Assembly (NCBI GenBank): GCA_900545275.1 | Contig: UQYG01000003.1 | Coordinates: forward strand, 62,001-126,000 | Direction of reading: 5' to 3' | Source: an uncultured Sutterella sp. | Lineage (GTDB): Bacteria; Pseudomonadota; Gammaproteobacteria; Burkholderiales; Burkholderiaceae_F | Length of the DNA stretch: 64,000 bases | Part shown: positions 15,746-24,680 of the stretch, piece by piece | Layout of the letters: each line of letters begins with the position of its first letter | How positions within the stretch are numbered: position 1 is the first letter of the stretch | Notes under the pieces: generated by a model | Databases searched by the model: none | What the model was told of the DNA's origin: nothing | Seen by the model: only the letters and a program-made list of their open reading frames with translations | Translations under genes and position numbers: made by a program

Positions 15746-17044
15746 TCAGAGGACGGCGCTCCAGTCGACGGGAGCTTCAAAGAGCGTCTCGGGGGCGTTC
15801 TTCGTGGCGGGAACGAGCAGGGTCTCGGCATGCAGACACATGCGCTTGGGCGGAACCGCGCGCCAGGGCGCGTAGAGCGGATCGCCCAGAATGGGGGCGC
15901 CGAGCCCGAGCGCCGCGTGAAGCCGCAGCTGATGGGTGCGCCCCGTCACCGGTTGAAAGACGACTTCGGAAAGAGGCCCGAAAAGTGGATGTTCGCGCAC
16001 GCGCTCGATGCGGTAGTGCGTCTGCGCCGGACGACCCGAGGGAAGCGAACACTGCCGCGGCCGATCCAGGGGATTGAGCGCGATCGGAATCCGGATGACG
16101 CCCTCTTCGGGGCGGTGCTGCCGCACGTCGCCCAAGAGGAGCGCGCGGTAGGTCTTCTTCGCGCGCCCCTGTGCGAAGTGTTGCGAGAGTTCGCGCTGTG
16201 CCTCTTCGGTCTTCGCGTAGAGAATGAGACCCGACGTGTCCATGTCGAGGCGGTGCACGACGAAGGGCTCGATGCCGGTCACGCGGGTGAGGCGCGTGGG
16301 GAGGTCGTCCCCTGTCCTTCCGGGAACCGAGAGAAGGCCCGCGGGCTTGTCAAAGACCATCGCGTCGGCCGTCTCGCCCACGAACACCGCGTCGGGAACG
16401 GGGGCGGAGGGCGCCTTTTCGATCCACTCGGGGAAGGGCGACGTGAGGCGCTGCCAGAGGGGGAGCGTTACGGTTTCGGGCGGGACGGGCTGATTGTGGC
16501 GGCGCACGTCTCCGTCGGGCGACGGGCCGAACCAGAGTTCAAGCGCCGTCACCGGGCGCATGCGCACGTGGCGCGCGGCCGAGAGCGTGCGCACGAGCGG
16601 ATCTTCCGCCGCGCGCAGAAAGGCGCCCCGCAGAAAGGATCGGTTGGGAAGACGCTGTTGCGTCTCGGGAATGCGGGAGAGAAAGGGCTTTGCGAGCGTT
16701 GCGAGCGTCACTTCTCCGTCGGTCGAGGGAAAGGACGAGCAGCCCGCGCAGCGCGCGAAGGTGTCGTCGCGGTGCGCAAGGCGGGTAAAGAGTTCGTCAA
16801 GCGACTGCGTCTCTTCTCGAAACCAAGTCACGAATCCCCACGTGCGGTTCGATTCGTCGCGCGCGACGAGCAGCCCGAAGCGGCCCGAGGGGCCGACGGG
16901 CGAGACGTCGGGGAGCGCCCGCACGAGAAGCGACCGCGCAAGCCGGACGAGCGACGGATCGGGCGAGCCCCGGTAGAGGCGCTCGGTCGTGGCGGGCGAA
17001 GCGTGGAAGCCTTCGAGATCGAACTGTACGATGGGTGCAAGCAT
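15746..17044 (-). CDS. RluA-family RNA pseudouridine synthase with N-terminal extension
   Basis: A 432-residue enzyme that isomerises uridine to pseudouridine in structured RNA. The catalytic domain spans about residues 215-430. It has the catalytic Asp motif 'HRLDMDTSGLILYAKT', 'KKTYRALLLGDV' and 'GRTHQLRLHAALGLGAPILG'. The first 215 residues, ending in 'RHNQPVPPETVTLP', have no S4 domain and no domain I recognise; two cysteines ('FARCAGCSSFPS') resemble half a metal site. RNA target (rRNA or tRNA) cannot be told from sequence. It follows the ketosynthase gene by 25 bases. Confidence 0.88.
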   Translation of the reverse strand: MLAPIVQFDLEGFHASPATTERLYRGSPDPSLVRLARSLLVRALPDVSPVGPSGRFGLLVARDESNRTWGFVTWFREETQSLDELFTRLAHRDDTFARCAGCSSFPSTDGEVTLATLAKPFLSRIPETQQRLPNRSFLRGAFLRAAEDPLVRTLSAARHVRMRPVTALELWFGPSPDGDVRRHNQPVPPETVTLPLWQRLTSPFPEWIEKAPSAPVPDAVFVGETADAMVFDKPAGLLSVPGRTGDDLPTRLTRVTGIEPFVVHRLDMDTSGLILYAKTEEAQRELSQHFAQGRAKKTYRALLLGDVRQHRPEEGVIRIPIALNPLDRPRQCSLPSGRPAQTHYRIERVREHPLFGPLSEVVFQPVTGRTHQLRLHAALGLGAPILGDPLYAPWRAVPPKRMCLHAETLLVPATKNAPETLFEAPVDWSAVL

Positions 17045-17069
17045 GAAATCCTTGGGTTCGTTGCAATAA

Positions 17070-18749
17070 TCAGCGCTCGGGCGCGGAAAAAGGGAGTTTC
17101 CCCTTGGGTTGATACACGGTGAGGACGGCTTCGGCGGCGGGGCGCGGACCCTCGTCCGACAACCATTCTACTCGGGCCGCGAACTGGCGCAGGCCGTCGT
17201 CGGAAGAAAAGACCTCCTCGACCTTCGTAAGAAAGGTGCTGCCCGCCGGATAGAAGGGACGAGCAAACGTAAGGCGCCGGCAGCCGAGGAGAAGTCCGAT
17301 TCTCGGAGCCGCCCCGCCCGCGCGGTTGGCGGCCCCGGCGTAGAGCCCGATCGTCTGGGCCATCACTTCCATGAGGCCCGTCGCGGGAAAGCCTTCGCGC
17401 GTCATCATGATGTGGTCTGCGGGGACCGTGAAGCGCCCGACGGCCGCGGGCGTGCGGCCCTCTTCGCAGACGACTTCGTCGACTTCGGTCATGAAGCGCA
17501 TCGGGGGCTTCTGCGGGAGGAGTTCGTCTGTCGTCCAGCCGCGGGCGGGCGGACGCGTTCTCGTGAGAACGAGCGAGACGTTGTTGCCGCCGAAGGCGAA
17601 GGCGTTGGCGAGGACGGTCTTGAGGACGGGAACGTCGGAAGTTTCCGTGACGGGGCGAAGTCCGAGCGCCTCGATTTCCGGATCGAGCGCATCGTTCTCC
17701 GCCGCGCGAATCGCCAGCGGGGACTTGGCGTCGCCCGCAAGGAGGAGCGCCGCGACGGCCGCGTTCATGGCGGCCGCGCCCGCGAGCTGGTGTCCCGCGG
17801 CGCGCTTGAGGCTGGCAGAGAAGGGCTGACGCTGCGTTCCCGAAAAAAGCTTCGCAAGCGCCTTCGCTTCCGCAAGGTCGTTTTGCTTCGTGGCGGTGCC
17901 GTGCAGAAGCACGAGGTCGACGTCCCCGGGCTTTTCTTCGGCTCTCTGAAGAGCCTTCACCATGGCTTCCAAGGCGCCGCTCCCTTCGGGGTGCGGGGCG
18001 GAGAGGTGGTGTGCGTCGCTCGTTTCGCCCCAGCCTGAAAGCGCGCAAAGCGCGGGAACGCCGCCGAGGCTCGGTTCGGTCGAGAGCAAAAAGAGGGCGC
18101 CGCCTTCTCCAAGATGCAGGCCGCGACGGCCGGCCGAAAGAGGCGCCGAACGCACGCCGCTTTGTGCGCCGAGCGCCGTAAAGCCTGCGTCGGTGAAGGG
18201 GTTGAGAACGTCCATGCCGCCCGCGAGGGCGTACCGTACGTCTCCCGTCCGGAGTCGTCTCGCCGCTTCGCAAAGGGCTTTGCCCGACGCCGTGCAGGCG
18301 GTGGAAACGGTAAGGTCCGGTCCCGAGGCGCCGATCGAGCGCGCGAGCTGCGAGGAAAGTTTCCCGAGTTCGAGCGGTGCGCGGATCCCCTCGTCCGCGG
18401 CGCCCGCCTTTGCCGCGGCAAGCGCCTCGTTGAGCCCTGAGGTGGCGTTTCCGAGAATGACGCAAAGCGAAGCGAGCACTTCCTCGCGAACCGAGGCGTC
18501 AAGCCCGGAAAGAATCTCTTCGGCGGCGTCGCGAACGAGCAGAAAGCCTAGCGTGGCGGGTGCGGGCGAAGTGTCTGCGCCCCAACGGCGCGACAAGGTC
18601 TCGAAGTCGACGTCGGATTGCCCCGGCGCTTCGGAGACGGGCGTTGCGGGGAAGGGGGCGGGGTCGGCGAGACGCGCGAGCGTGCGATCGGGATCGGAGC
18701 CGAGCGCGCTGCGCAGCGCAAGGCGGTGAATGTAGATCACGGCGGACAC
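17070..18749 (-). CDS. Ketosynthase-dehydratase fusion (aryl-polyene-like)
   Basis: A 559-residue two-domain protein. Residues about 1-415 form a beta-ketoacyl-ACP synthase with a complete Cys-His-His triad: C152 in 'STACTASGKA', H283 in 'LLHGTATKQND' and H320 in 'LKRAAGHQLAGAAAM'. Residues about 425-559 form a hotdog-fold dehydratase ('LLPQKPPMRFMTEV', 'ADHIMMTREGFPATGLMEVMAQ') like the ApeP/ApeI type of aryl polyene clusters. In those clusters the two activities are separate genes. No carrier protein, ketoreductase or acyltransferase is adjacent. Start GTG 18749 abuts its GAGG; GTG 18740 would have better spacing. Product unknown. Confidence 0.85.
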   Translation of the reverse strand: MSAVIYIHRLALRSALGSDPDRTLARLADPAPFPATPVSEAPGQSDVDFETLSRRWGADTSPAPATLGFLLVRDAAEEILSGLDASVREEVLASLCVILGNATSGLNEALAAAKAGAADEGIRAPLELGKLSSQLARSIGASGPDLTVSTACTASGKALCEAARRLRTGDVRYALAGGMDVLNPFTDAGFTALGAQSGVRSAPLSAGRRGLHLGEGGALFLLSTEPSLGGVPALCALSGWGETSDAHHLSAPHPEGSGALEAMVKALQRAEEKPGDVDLVLLHGTATKQNDLAEAKALAKLFSGTQRQPFSASLKRAAGHQLAGAAAMNAAVAALLLAGDAKSPLAIRAAENDALDPEIEALGLRPVTETSDVPVLKTVLANAFAFGGNNVSLVLTRTRPPARGWTTDELLPQKPPMRFMTEVDEVVCEEGRTPAAVGRFTVPADHIMMTREGFPATGLMEVMAQTIGLYAGAANRAGGAAPRIGLLLGCRRLTFARPFYPAGSTFLTKVEEVFSSDDGLRQFAARVEWLSDEGPRPAAEAVLTVYQPKGKLPFSAPER

Positions 18750-18755
18750 CTCGCG

Positions 18756-20141
18756 TTACGGGAGCGCCTCGAGCGCCTTTTCGTCGTATTCGACCGTGAG
18801 GATCACGGCGCAGCGTTCCAACCCTTCGGGGAAATGTTCCTTGGCGGCCGCCTCGAGGGCGTCGCGCAGGCCGTCGGCAAAGACCTGACCGCCCAAATCG
18901 GTCTCGACGCGCACGCCCCGCAGACGGCCCCGCTGATCAATGATCTCGAGGTGCAGCGAGAGGACTTCGGCAAAGGAGATCCACACGGACGTTTCGTCTC
19001 GGTCGACCTTGTCGGCGTATGTAACCCAGGAGGGAAGCGTCGGATGCGCCTCGTCGGCGGGCCGCTCTCCGTTCACGGCAAAAAGCTCGCGGTGGTAGAG
19101 TCCCGCCGCCTGCCGCATCATCCAGGGGACGAGTTCGGACGGAGCCGTCTCCGAGAGGACGCGCGCAAAGACCTCTCGCGTCGGAAGAGCCGGACGGACC
19201 GGTTCGGCCGGTCGGTCGTCGCCGCGCTCGGGTGCGGACGGCTCTTCATCGCGTCGGGGCGCAACTTCGGGCGCGGACGCTTCGCCGCGGTTCCGGCCGG
19301 AGAGAAGATCTTCCACTTCGCCAAGCAGATCGGGCGCGTCGTCGTGTTCGGCGGGCTGAACCTTCTTCTTTCGACGGCCGCGCTTCTTTTCTTCCGGATT
19401 CGGATGGTCGATCGAGAGGGGATAGCCCGGCACGCCCGGACGAATCACGGAGCGCGCGTCGGCGAAGCCCACCGCGGCGAGACTCGTGCGAAGCGTTTCG
19501 TCTTCGGCGGGATAGAGTTCGGGATCGAACAAATAGTCGGGGGGCGAAGATTGCGCGTCGTCGAGGTTCGACGCGCGGGGCTCTTCCCAGCGGCGGCGAA
19601 GGAAGTAGTCGCTCGAACCCGAGTCGACGATCGCGCGGCGCATCACCATGATGAGCGGAAAGAGCGCGAAGAAAAAGCCCGTGAAGAGCGAGTGCAGAGA
19701 ATAAAAGCCCAGTCCCAATCCCGCGCAGATGACGACGGCGGCGGGAAAGGTCACGCGCCACTCGGTCATGGGGAGGGGTCCCTTCGTGCGGTCGTGCACG
19801 GCCATGCGCGGTTGCGCGGGGTCGTAGAAGATGCGCATCGTGCGGCCCACGGGCGTCACGGTTTCCTCCGTGAAGACGGGCGGCAGCGACGTGCGCACGT
19901 AGCGGCCGTTTCGCGCCTGAAAGAAGACGATTTCCCGCCAGGCGGTGCGGCCCTTGCGCCTGCCGTTCACTTCCACGAAGAGGTTCGACTGCTCCTTGAT
20001 TTCGATGACGCGCGCGTGGGTGCGCACGCCTTCGTGCGAGAGGCGCTGAATGGCGAGTGCGCGCCGAAGGCTTCGGTAAAACGAGGCGAGTCCGAGCCCC
20101 ATGACGATGCCGAGGGCGCAGAGAAGGAGGAGGTTGTTCAT
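18756..20141 (-). CDS. Membrane-anchored protein with DUF3592-like N-terminal half
   Basis: A 461-residue protein. An N-terminal membrane segment ('NLLLLCALGIVMGLGLASFY') is followed by a soluble part with 'ARVIEIKEQSNLF...' and 'MRIFYDPAQPRMAV', the pattern of DUF3592 proteins. Two more hydrophobic segments follow at about 155-195. Residues about 265-340 are charged and Pro/Glu-rich (linker). The C-terminal 130 residues look globular but unfamiliar. It ends 6 bases before the ketosynthase start, implying coupled translation, yet no functional link is evident. Start taken at ATG 20141; a TTG three codons upstream is possible. Confidence 0.7.
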   Translation of the reverse strand: MNNLLLLCALGIVMGLGLASFYRSLRRALAIQRLSHEGVRTHARVIEIKEQSNLFVEVNGRRKGRTAWREIVFFQARNGRYVRTSLPPVFTEETVTPVGRTMRIFYDPAQPRMAVHDRTKGPLPMTEWRVTFPAAVVICAGLGLGFYSLHSLFTGFFFALFPLIMVMRRAIVDSGSSDYFLRRRWEEPRASNLDDAQSSPPDYLFDPELYPAEDETLRTSLAAVGFADARSVIRPGVPGYPLSIDHPNPEEKKRGRRKKKVQPAEHDDAPDLLGEVEDLLSGRNRGEASAPEVAPRRDEEPSAPERGDDRPAEPVRPALPTREVFARVLSETAPSELVPWMMRQAAGLYHRELFAVNGERPADEAHPTLPSWVTYADKVDRDETSVWISFAEVLSLHLEIIDQRGRLRGVRVETDLGGQVFADGLRDALEAAAKEHFPEGLERCAVILTVEYDEKALEALP

Positions 20142-20222
20142 GAAAATCAATTTGTATCGAAAACCGTCTGACGATTCTACCGAAAACGAGCGCTTGCGAA
20201 GGTCGTGGAAAATCGCCTTCTT

Positions 20223-20660
20223 TCAGGCCTGTCGCAGGCCGCCGAGCGGTCCCGGACGCCAGGCGTCCTCTTCGCCCGGCTGCACGTGCAACGTGTCGAG
20301 CATCATGCAGCGCGCCCAGGAGAGGGCCGGGTCCTTGTCGATGTGTCGGTGCCAGATGAGATGGGGTTCGAGAAGAAGCCCCGGCTGCGCCTGCGCGAGC
20401 ACCGTGAGCGGCACGAGTTCGGACAAAGCCCTGGCGCTGCGCCAAGGAAGCGTCATGACGAGGTTTTGCCGCATGGCGACGAAGAAGGATCCGATCCAGT
20501 AGGGCGACCAGAAGACGGTCTCCCTGGTGGAGAGGGGAATCGTGGCGGGACCGGGCACGCCCTCGGCCGGACTGTCCGTGTCGGGATGCACCGTGATTTG
20601 CGCCCGGGGTTCCCGTTCGAGCGCAAGCGCGAGTTCCAAATGACCGCCCGTTGATCCCGT
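20223..20660 (-). pseudogene. C-terminal fragment of a LysR-type regulator
   Basis: About 140 residues match only the effector half of LysR proteins: 'GGHLELALALE', 'MRQNLVMTLPWRSARALSE', and the terminal signature 'LIWHRHIDKDPALSWAR'. A TGA precedes the fragment and neither a proper start codon nor the helix-turn-helix half exists in the 100 bases up to the next gene. It is a truncated, presumably nonfunctional gene. Confidence 0.65.
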
Positions 20661-20760
20661 TTTGAACTTTCCTCAAAAAGAGGCCCGCCGGCGTCCCGAT
20701 GAAGGGGGGGCGGCGGGCATGCCGTCAACCCGCGTGCACTGTCGACAGGCGGAAACGGGC

Positions 20761-21762
20761 TCATTCAATCCAGTCGATCGGGAGTCCCGCAGGGGCTTCT
20801 TCGCCGAGCAGGGCGAGCGCCTTGCGGTTCATGACGATGCGCGAGGTTTCCTGACGGGCGACGGGGATGTCGCTGGGCTTCTTCTTTCCTTCAAGGATTT
20901 CCACCGCGCGCTCCGCGGTCATGCGTCCGAGCGTGTGGTGCGAGATCGTGACGGTGGCGAGACACCCGCCCTGCACGAAGACGAGGTCGCCCGTGACGAC
21001 GGGAAGGCCCGCGTCCGCCGCGGACTTCGCGAGAATCGCCGAGCCGCTCGCGATCACGTTGTCGGTCGGGATCCAAAGGCCCGCCACCTTGCCGCGCAGC
21101 GACGCCACCACCTGTTGGATGTCGTTGACGCTCGTCACCGCGACTTCCCGCACCGAGACGCCGAGTTCCCCGGCGCGTTCGCGCAAGACCTCCACCTGGA
21201 AGAGCGAATTGTCTTCGGCCGGATTGTAGAGGACGCCCACGTCCTTTTTGCCGCCCGTGAGCTTCAGAAGGAGGTCGAGCTGTTCGGCGATCGGCCCGAT
21301 GTTGGAGACGCCCGTGACGTTGCCGCCCGGATGCTCGTTCGTCTTCACGACTTTGGCTCGCTCGAAGCTCGTCACGGCCGTGGCGACGATCGGAATCGTG
21401 CGCGTGGCGCGGGCGGCGGCCTGTACGGCGGGCGTGGAAACGGCGTAGATGAGGTCGACGTCGTTCGAGACGAAGCGTCCCGTGATCGCCGCGAGCGTTG
21501 CCTGATCGCCCTGCGCGTTCTGACGGTCGAGCGTCACTTCGACGCCTTCGCGGTAGCCGAGCTCGTCAAGACGTTCGACGAAGCCCTTCACGGCGTCGTC
21601 CAAGGCTTCGTGCTCGACGATTTGAACGATGCCGATCGAAAGCGGCTTCTTGGGAGCGGCCTGTGCGGCGGGCGTCGTTTCGTTGCAGCCCGAAAGCAGG
21701 ACGCTCGTGAGGAGCACCGGGGCGAGAAGGGCGGCGAGACGGGTGAGAACGGGGGCGTGCAT
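20761..21762 (-). CDS. TrpX-like ABC substrate-binding lipoprotein (PF04392)
   Basis: A 333-residue member of the ABC_sub_bind (COG2984) family, which includes tryptophan- and tyrosine-binding proteins. The signal peptide ends in the lipobox 'LLSGC', so it is lipid-anchored facing the periplasm. Conserved parts are 'IGIVQIVEHEALDDAVKGF', 'VDLIYAVSTPAVQAA', 'NVTGVSNI' and 'VGVLYNPAEDNS'. ATG 21762 has AAGGAGA. The usual permease and ATPase genes are missing next to it; a LysR fragment follows instead. A phenylalanine-rich leader peptide and attenuator upstream suggest an aromatic amino acid, perhaps phenylalanine, as ligand. Confidence 0.85.
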   Translation of the reverse strand: MHAPVLTRLAALLAPVLLTSVLLSGCNETTPAAQAAPKKPLSIGIVQIVEHEALDDAVKGFVERLDELGYREGVEVTLDRQNAQGDQATLAAITGRFVSNDVDLIYAVSTPAVQAAARATRTIPIVATAVTSFERAKVVKTNEHPGGNVTGVSNIGPIAEQLDLLLKLTGGKKDVGVLYNPAEDNSLFQVEVLRERAGELGVSVREVAVTSVNDIQQVVASLRGKVAGLWIPTDNVIASGSAILAKSAADAGLPVVTGDLVFVQGGCLATVTISHHTLGRMTAERAVEILEGKKKPSDIPVARQETSRIVMNRKALALLGEEAPAGLPIDWIE

Positions 21763-21850
21763 GGGGACTCTCCTTGCTGTAGAGGGAAAGAGCCCGCAGT
21801 GCGCTCGATGGGTTTTCGGTTGGGAGGGAGGATCGGAATAAACATCCAAA

Positions 21851-21939
21851 CAAAAAGCCCGTCGGCGTGACCGCGGGCTCTTTGAGGTGGATCGGTGCGA
21901 ACGACAACCTGCCCGCTTCAGCTCGTAAAGCTAAAGCGG
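21851..21939 (-). promoter_or_regulatory. Transcription attenuator (pause hairpin, antiterminator, terminator)
   Basis: Three mutually exclusive pairings follow the leader-peptide gene on the minus strand. The 1:2 pause hairpin is 21939-21929 with 21923-21913 (CCGCTT...AAGCGG). The 2:3 antiterminator pairs GCGGGC (21916-21911) with GCCCGC (21878-21873). The 3:4 terminator pairs AGCCCG (21879-21874) with CGGGCT (21861-21856), followed by a U tract (21855-21851). This is the classic layout of amino-acid attenuators. Confidence 0.75.
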
Positions 21940-21980
21940 AAGCTAAATCGATGGGCGGAAATGAGGTGTTCGTTCGTCAT
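21918..21980 (-). CDS. Phenylalanine-rich leader peptide
   Basis: A 20-codon reading frame, MTNEHLISAHRFSFRFSFTS, ending in TGA inside the pause hairpin. Four of the last nine codons are Phe (TTT, TTC, TTT, TTT). Ribosome stalling at Phe codons when charged tRNA-Phe is scarce would free segment 2 to pair with segment 3 and allow transcription into the binding-protein gene. A weak GAGTGG precedes the ATG, and a promoter-like TTGCGA with TAGAGT lies just upstream, making the leader very short. Confidence 0.7.
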   Translation of the reverse strand: MTNEHLISAHRFSFRFSFTS

Positions 21981-22032
21981 GGTGATACCACTCTATCGGA
22001 GACGGGCGTTTTTTCGCAATAAGGCCGATGCC

Positions 22033-22689
22033 TTAGGCTTCGTTCCTTAGGACCGAGACGACGAGCCCGATGCCGAAGCCCGCAAAGAGCACGCCCGTCA
22101 CGGCGTCGATCGCGCGTGCGATGCGGCGGTAGCCTTCGCGAAGCGGCCCCGAACCGAAAAGGAGCGCGACGGCGGCGAACCAGAGGAAGGCCTCGACCGT
22201 CATGGTGACGAAGAGAAGAAGACGGGCCGAGGCGTCGACGTCGGGCGTGACGAAGGTCGAGAAGATGCTCCCGAAATAGACGAGGGCCTTGGGGTTCGCA
22301 AGGTTCGTAAAGAGCCCGTAGAGGAAGGGGTGTTTGACGCCGCCCTCGTCGCCGGCGCGGGCGGGAGCGTCCGCCGAGACCGTCGAAGACTTCGCGGCGC
22401 GCGTCCGCCAAACGGAGCGCAGAATCCCGAAGGCCATCCAGAGAAGGTAGCAGCCGCCCGCAAAGGCGATGATTTTCTGTAGACCCGCGAACTGTTGGAA
22501 GAGGATGTCGAGGCCTAGGAGCGAAAGGCCCGACCATACGATCTGTCCCCCAACGATCCCCGCGACGCCGAGAAGCGCCCGGGCGCGGGATTCCACGACC
22601 GCCGTACGCGTGACGAAGACGAAGTCGGGGCCCGGCGACATGAGGGCGAAGAGATGGATGACGAGGATGGAGCCGAGGAGGGCGAACAT
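22033..22689 (-). CDS. LysE/RhtB-family amino acid exporter
   Basis: A 218-residue inner-membrane exporter. The family signature 'LMSPGPDFVFVTRTAV' is at the N-terminus and about six hydrophobic segments follow, with 'FTNLANPKALVYFGSIF' in the middle. A charged loop around residues 100-120 is longer than usual. The gene is upstream of, and on the same strand as, the aromatic amino-acid binding protein but has its own region with a -10-like TATAAT (22784-22779). Substrate not predictable. Confidence 0.9.
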   Translation of the reverse strand: MFALLGSILVIHLFALMSPGPDFVFVTRTAVVESRARALLGVAGIVGGQIVWSGLSLLGLDILFQQFAGLQKIIAFAGGCYLLWMAFGILRSVWRTRAAKSSTVSADAPARAGDEGGVKHPFLYGLFTNLANPKALVYFGSIFSTFVTPDVDASARLLLFVTMTVEAFLWFAAVALLFGSGPLREGYRRIARAIDAVTGVLFAGFGIGLVVSVLRNEA

Positions 22690-22836
22690 GGCGAAGGCCT
22701 CGAACCGGTTGGGGCAAAACTTTTTTTTCCGCGTTCCTACGGACGGCGCGTAACCGTTCGTTATCCGCGGAGATCGGGATTATACGGCGCAATCTCTTCT
22801 GCTAAGCTAGGTTCTAAGACATAGTGAGGAGGGCTC

Positions 22837-23253
22837 ATGCTCGGTCAGGAACCCAAGGACGGCGACTTCATCCGGTACGTGGATGCGCTGCAGGCGGGCA
22901 AGCTCGCGGAAATCAAGGCGGAAAACCGGCATCTCGAGATGAACGATCTCTCGGAGGCGGGATGGTCCCGGCGCGTCACGGCGTATCTTGCCCGGGGCGC
23001 CAAGCGCGTCGAGCCGGCCTCTCCCGTCGGAGCGCCCGCCCGAGGCCCCAGGCTGGAACGCCGCCATCAACTGATGCTCCTGGGCTTTGCCTGCCTCGGC
23101 GTCGCCCTGGTGCTCTTCATCGTCTTTCCCGTCCTTCTGGAGATGGAGGAGGGGATCGTGCTCGCCGTGTGGTTTTTCTTCGGCGGGATGATTTTCCTCA
23201 AGCTCGCGGAAAAAGAAGCGAAGCGCGCCGCGCGCGGCCGCGGAAAACAATAA
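22837..23253 (+). CDS. Small two-span membrane protein of unknown function
   Basis: A 138-residue protein I do not recognise. The first 75 residues are soluble and charged ('YVDALQAGKLAEIKAENRHLE'). Two hydrophobic segments follow ('LMLLGFACLGVALVLFIVF' and 'IVLAVWFFFGGMIFLKLA') and a short basic tail. GAGGAGG precedes ATG 22837. It is first in a likely operon with an NfeD protein (15 bases later) and an SPFH protein, so it may belong to the same membrane microdomain complex. Confidence 0.75.
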   Translation: MLGQEPKDGDFIRYVDALQAGKLAEIKAENRHLEMNDLSEAGWSRRVTAYLARGAKRVEPASPVGAPARGPRLERRHQLMLLGFACLGVALVLFIVFPVLLEMEEGIVLAVWFFFGGMIFLKLAEKEAKRAARGRGKQ

Positions 23254-23268
23254 GGGAAGGAATTCGCC

Positions 23269-23697
23269 ATGACGACCACATCTCTTTGGTTCATCGCCGC
23301 GCTCGTCGTGCTCGGGATCGAACTCATGCTCGGAACCGTTTATCTCCTCGCCGCGGCTTTGGGACTTGCGGCGGGCGGACTCGCTTCCTGGGCGGGGCTG
23401 GACTTCACGCTTCAGTGTCTCGCCGTGGGACTCGTCACGATCGCGGGGTGTCTCGTCGCAAGGGTGCTTCGCCGCGGGAAGGCCGGGGGTGAAGCCGAGG
23501 CGCTTCAGTCCATCGACGAAGGCCGCGAAGTGGAGGTGCGCTCGGTTGCGGCAGACGGTTCGGCCGAGGTGATCTACCGCGGGGCCCGCTGGCGCGCCCG
23601 CGCCGCGGTCGGCTCCCTTGCGGCCGGACGTTGGACGATCGGTCGGGTCGACGGGACCGAGCTTGTTCTCGAAAAGAAAGAATCCATTCAATCGTAA
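23269..23697 (+). CDS. NfeD-family short membrane protein
   Basis: A 142-residue NfeD1b-type protein: two or three hydrophobic segments in the first 70 residues, then an OB-fold domain ('GREVEVRSVAADGSAEVIYR', 'GRVDGTELVLEKK'). NfeD proteins are partners of SPFH/stomatin proteins and are nearly always encoded beside them, as here with only 13 bases between. Together they organise inner-membrane protein quality control. Confidence 0.9.
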   Translation: MTTTSLWFIAALVVLGIELMLGTVYLLAAALGLAAGGLASWAGLDFTLQCLAVGLVTIAGCLVARVLRRGKAGGEAEALQSIDEGREVEVRSVAADGSAEVIYRGARWRARAAVGSLAAGRWTIGRVDGTELVLEKKESIQS

Positions 23698-23710
23698 GAA
23701 GGAAACCGTT

Positions 23711-24658
23711 ATGAACGATGTTTCTTGGGCCGTGAGCGGCACTTTGATTTTTGCGCTGGTGCTCGTCTGCGTGGCGCTTCTCTTTGCCGTGCAGGGGATC
23801 AAGGTCGTCCCGCAGCAGACGGCCTGGGTCGTGGAGCGCCTCGGGAAATTCCATGCGGTCCTCAATCCGGGACTCAACATCATCATCCCCTTCATCGACC
23901 GAGTGGCCTATCGGCATTCGCTGAAGGAAATTCCGCTCGATACGCCGAGTCAGGTGTGCATCACGCGCGACAACACGCAGCTCACGGTCGACGGCGTCCT
24001 CTACTTTCAGGTGACCGATCCCAAGCGCGCGAGCTACGGCACGAGCAACTACGTGATCGCCATCACGCAGCTCGCGCAGACGACGCTGCGAAGCGTCATC
24101 GGGCGCATGGAGCTCGACAAGACCTTTGAGGAGCGCGACGCGATCAACAACAACGTCGTCTCCGCCATCGACGAGGCGGCCATGAACTGGGGCGTGAAGG
24201 TGCTCCGTTACGAAATCAAGGACTTGACGCCGCCCGCCGTGATTCTCCAGGCCATGCAGCAGCAGATCACGGCCGAGCGTGAAAAGCGCGCCCTGATCGC
24301 CGCCTCCGAAGGGAAGAAGCAGGAGCAGATCAACCTCGCGACGGGTGCGCGCGAAGCCGCGATCGCGCAGTCGGAAGGCGAAAAGCAGGCCGAAATCAAC
24401 AAGGCCGAAGGTCAGGCCGCGGCGACGCTTGCGATCGCCAAGGCTACGGCCGAAGCCCTTCGCACGGTGGCGGCGGCCACGCAGACCGAGGGCGGAATGA
24501 CGGCCGTGAACCTGCAGGTCGCCGAAAAGTACGTCGACGCCTTCGGAAAACTCGCCAAGGAGAACAACACCCTCATCGTTCCGGGGAACTTGGGCGACAT
24601 GAGCGGCATGATCGCTTCGGCGATGAAGATCGTCGAGGGCGCGAAGAAGGCGGGCTGA
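23711..24658 (+). CDS. qmcA: SPFH/stomatin-like membrane protein (QmcA type)
   Basis: A 315-residue prohibitin-fold protein. An N-terminal membrane anchor ('LIFALVLVCVALLFAVQGI') is followed by the SPFH domain ('VVPQQTAWVVERLGKFHAVL', 'LDTPSQVCITRDNTQLTVDG') to about residue 190. An Ala/Glu-rich coiled coil follows, 'REAAIAQSEGEKQAEI'. These proteins form large cages around membrane proteases. ATG 23711 with an AGAAGGAAA site is chosen; an upstream in-frame start would overlap the NfeD gene. A strong terminator follows. Confidence 0.93.
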   Translation: MNDVSWAVSGTLIFALVLVCVALLFAVQGIKVVPQQTAWVVERLGKFHAVLNPGLNIIIPFIDRVAYRHSLKEIPLDTPSQVCITRDNTQLTVDGVLYFQVTDPKRASYGTSNYVIAITQLAQTTLRSVIGRMELDKTFEERDAINNNVVSAIDEAAMNWGVKVLRYEIKDLTPPAVILQAMQQQITAEREKRALIAASEGKKQEQINLATGAREAAIAQSEGEKQAEINKAEGQAAATLAIAKATAEALRTVAAATQTEGGMTAVNLQVAEKYVDAFGKLAKENNTLIVPGNLGDMSGMIASAMKIVEGAKKAG

Positions 24659-24680
24659 CCGCTCCTTCCTTCCGATTTCG

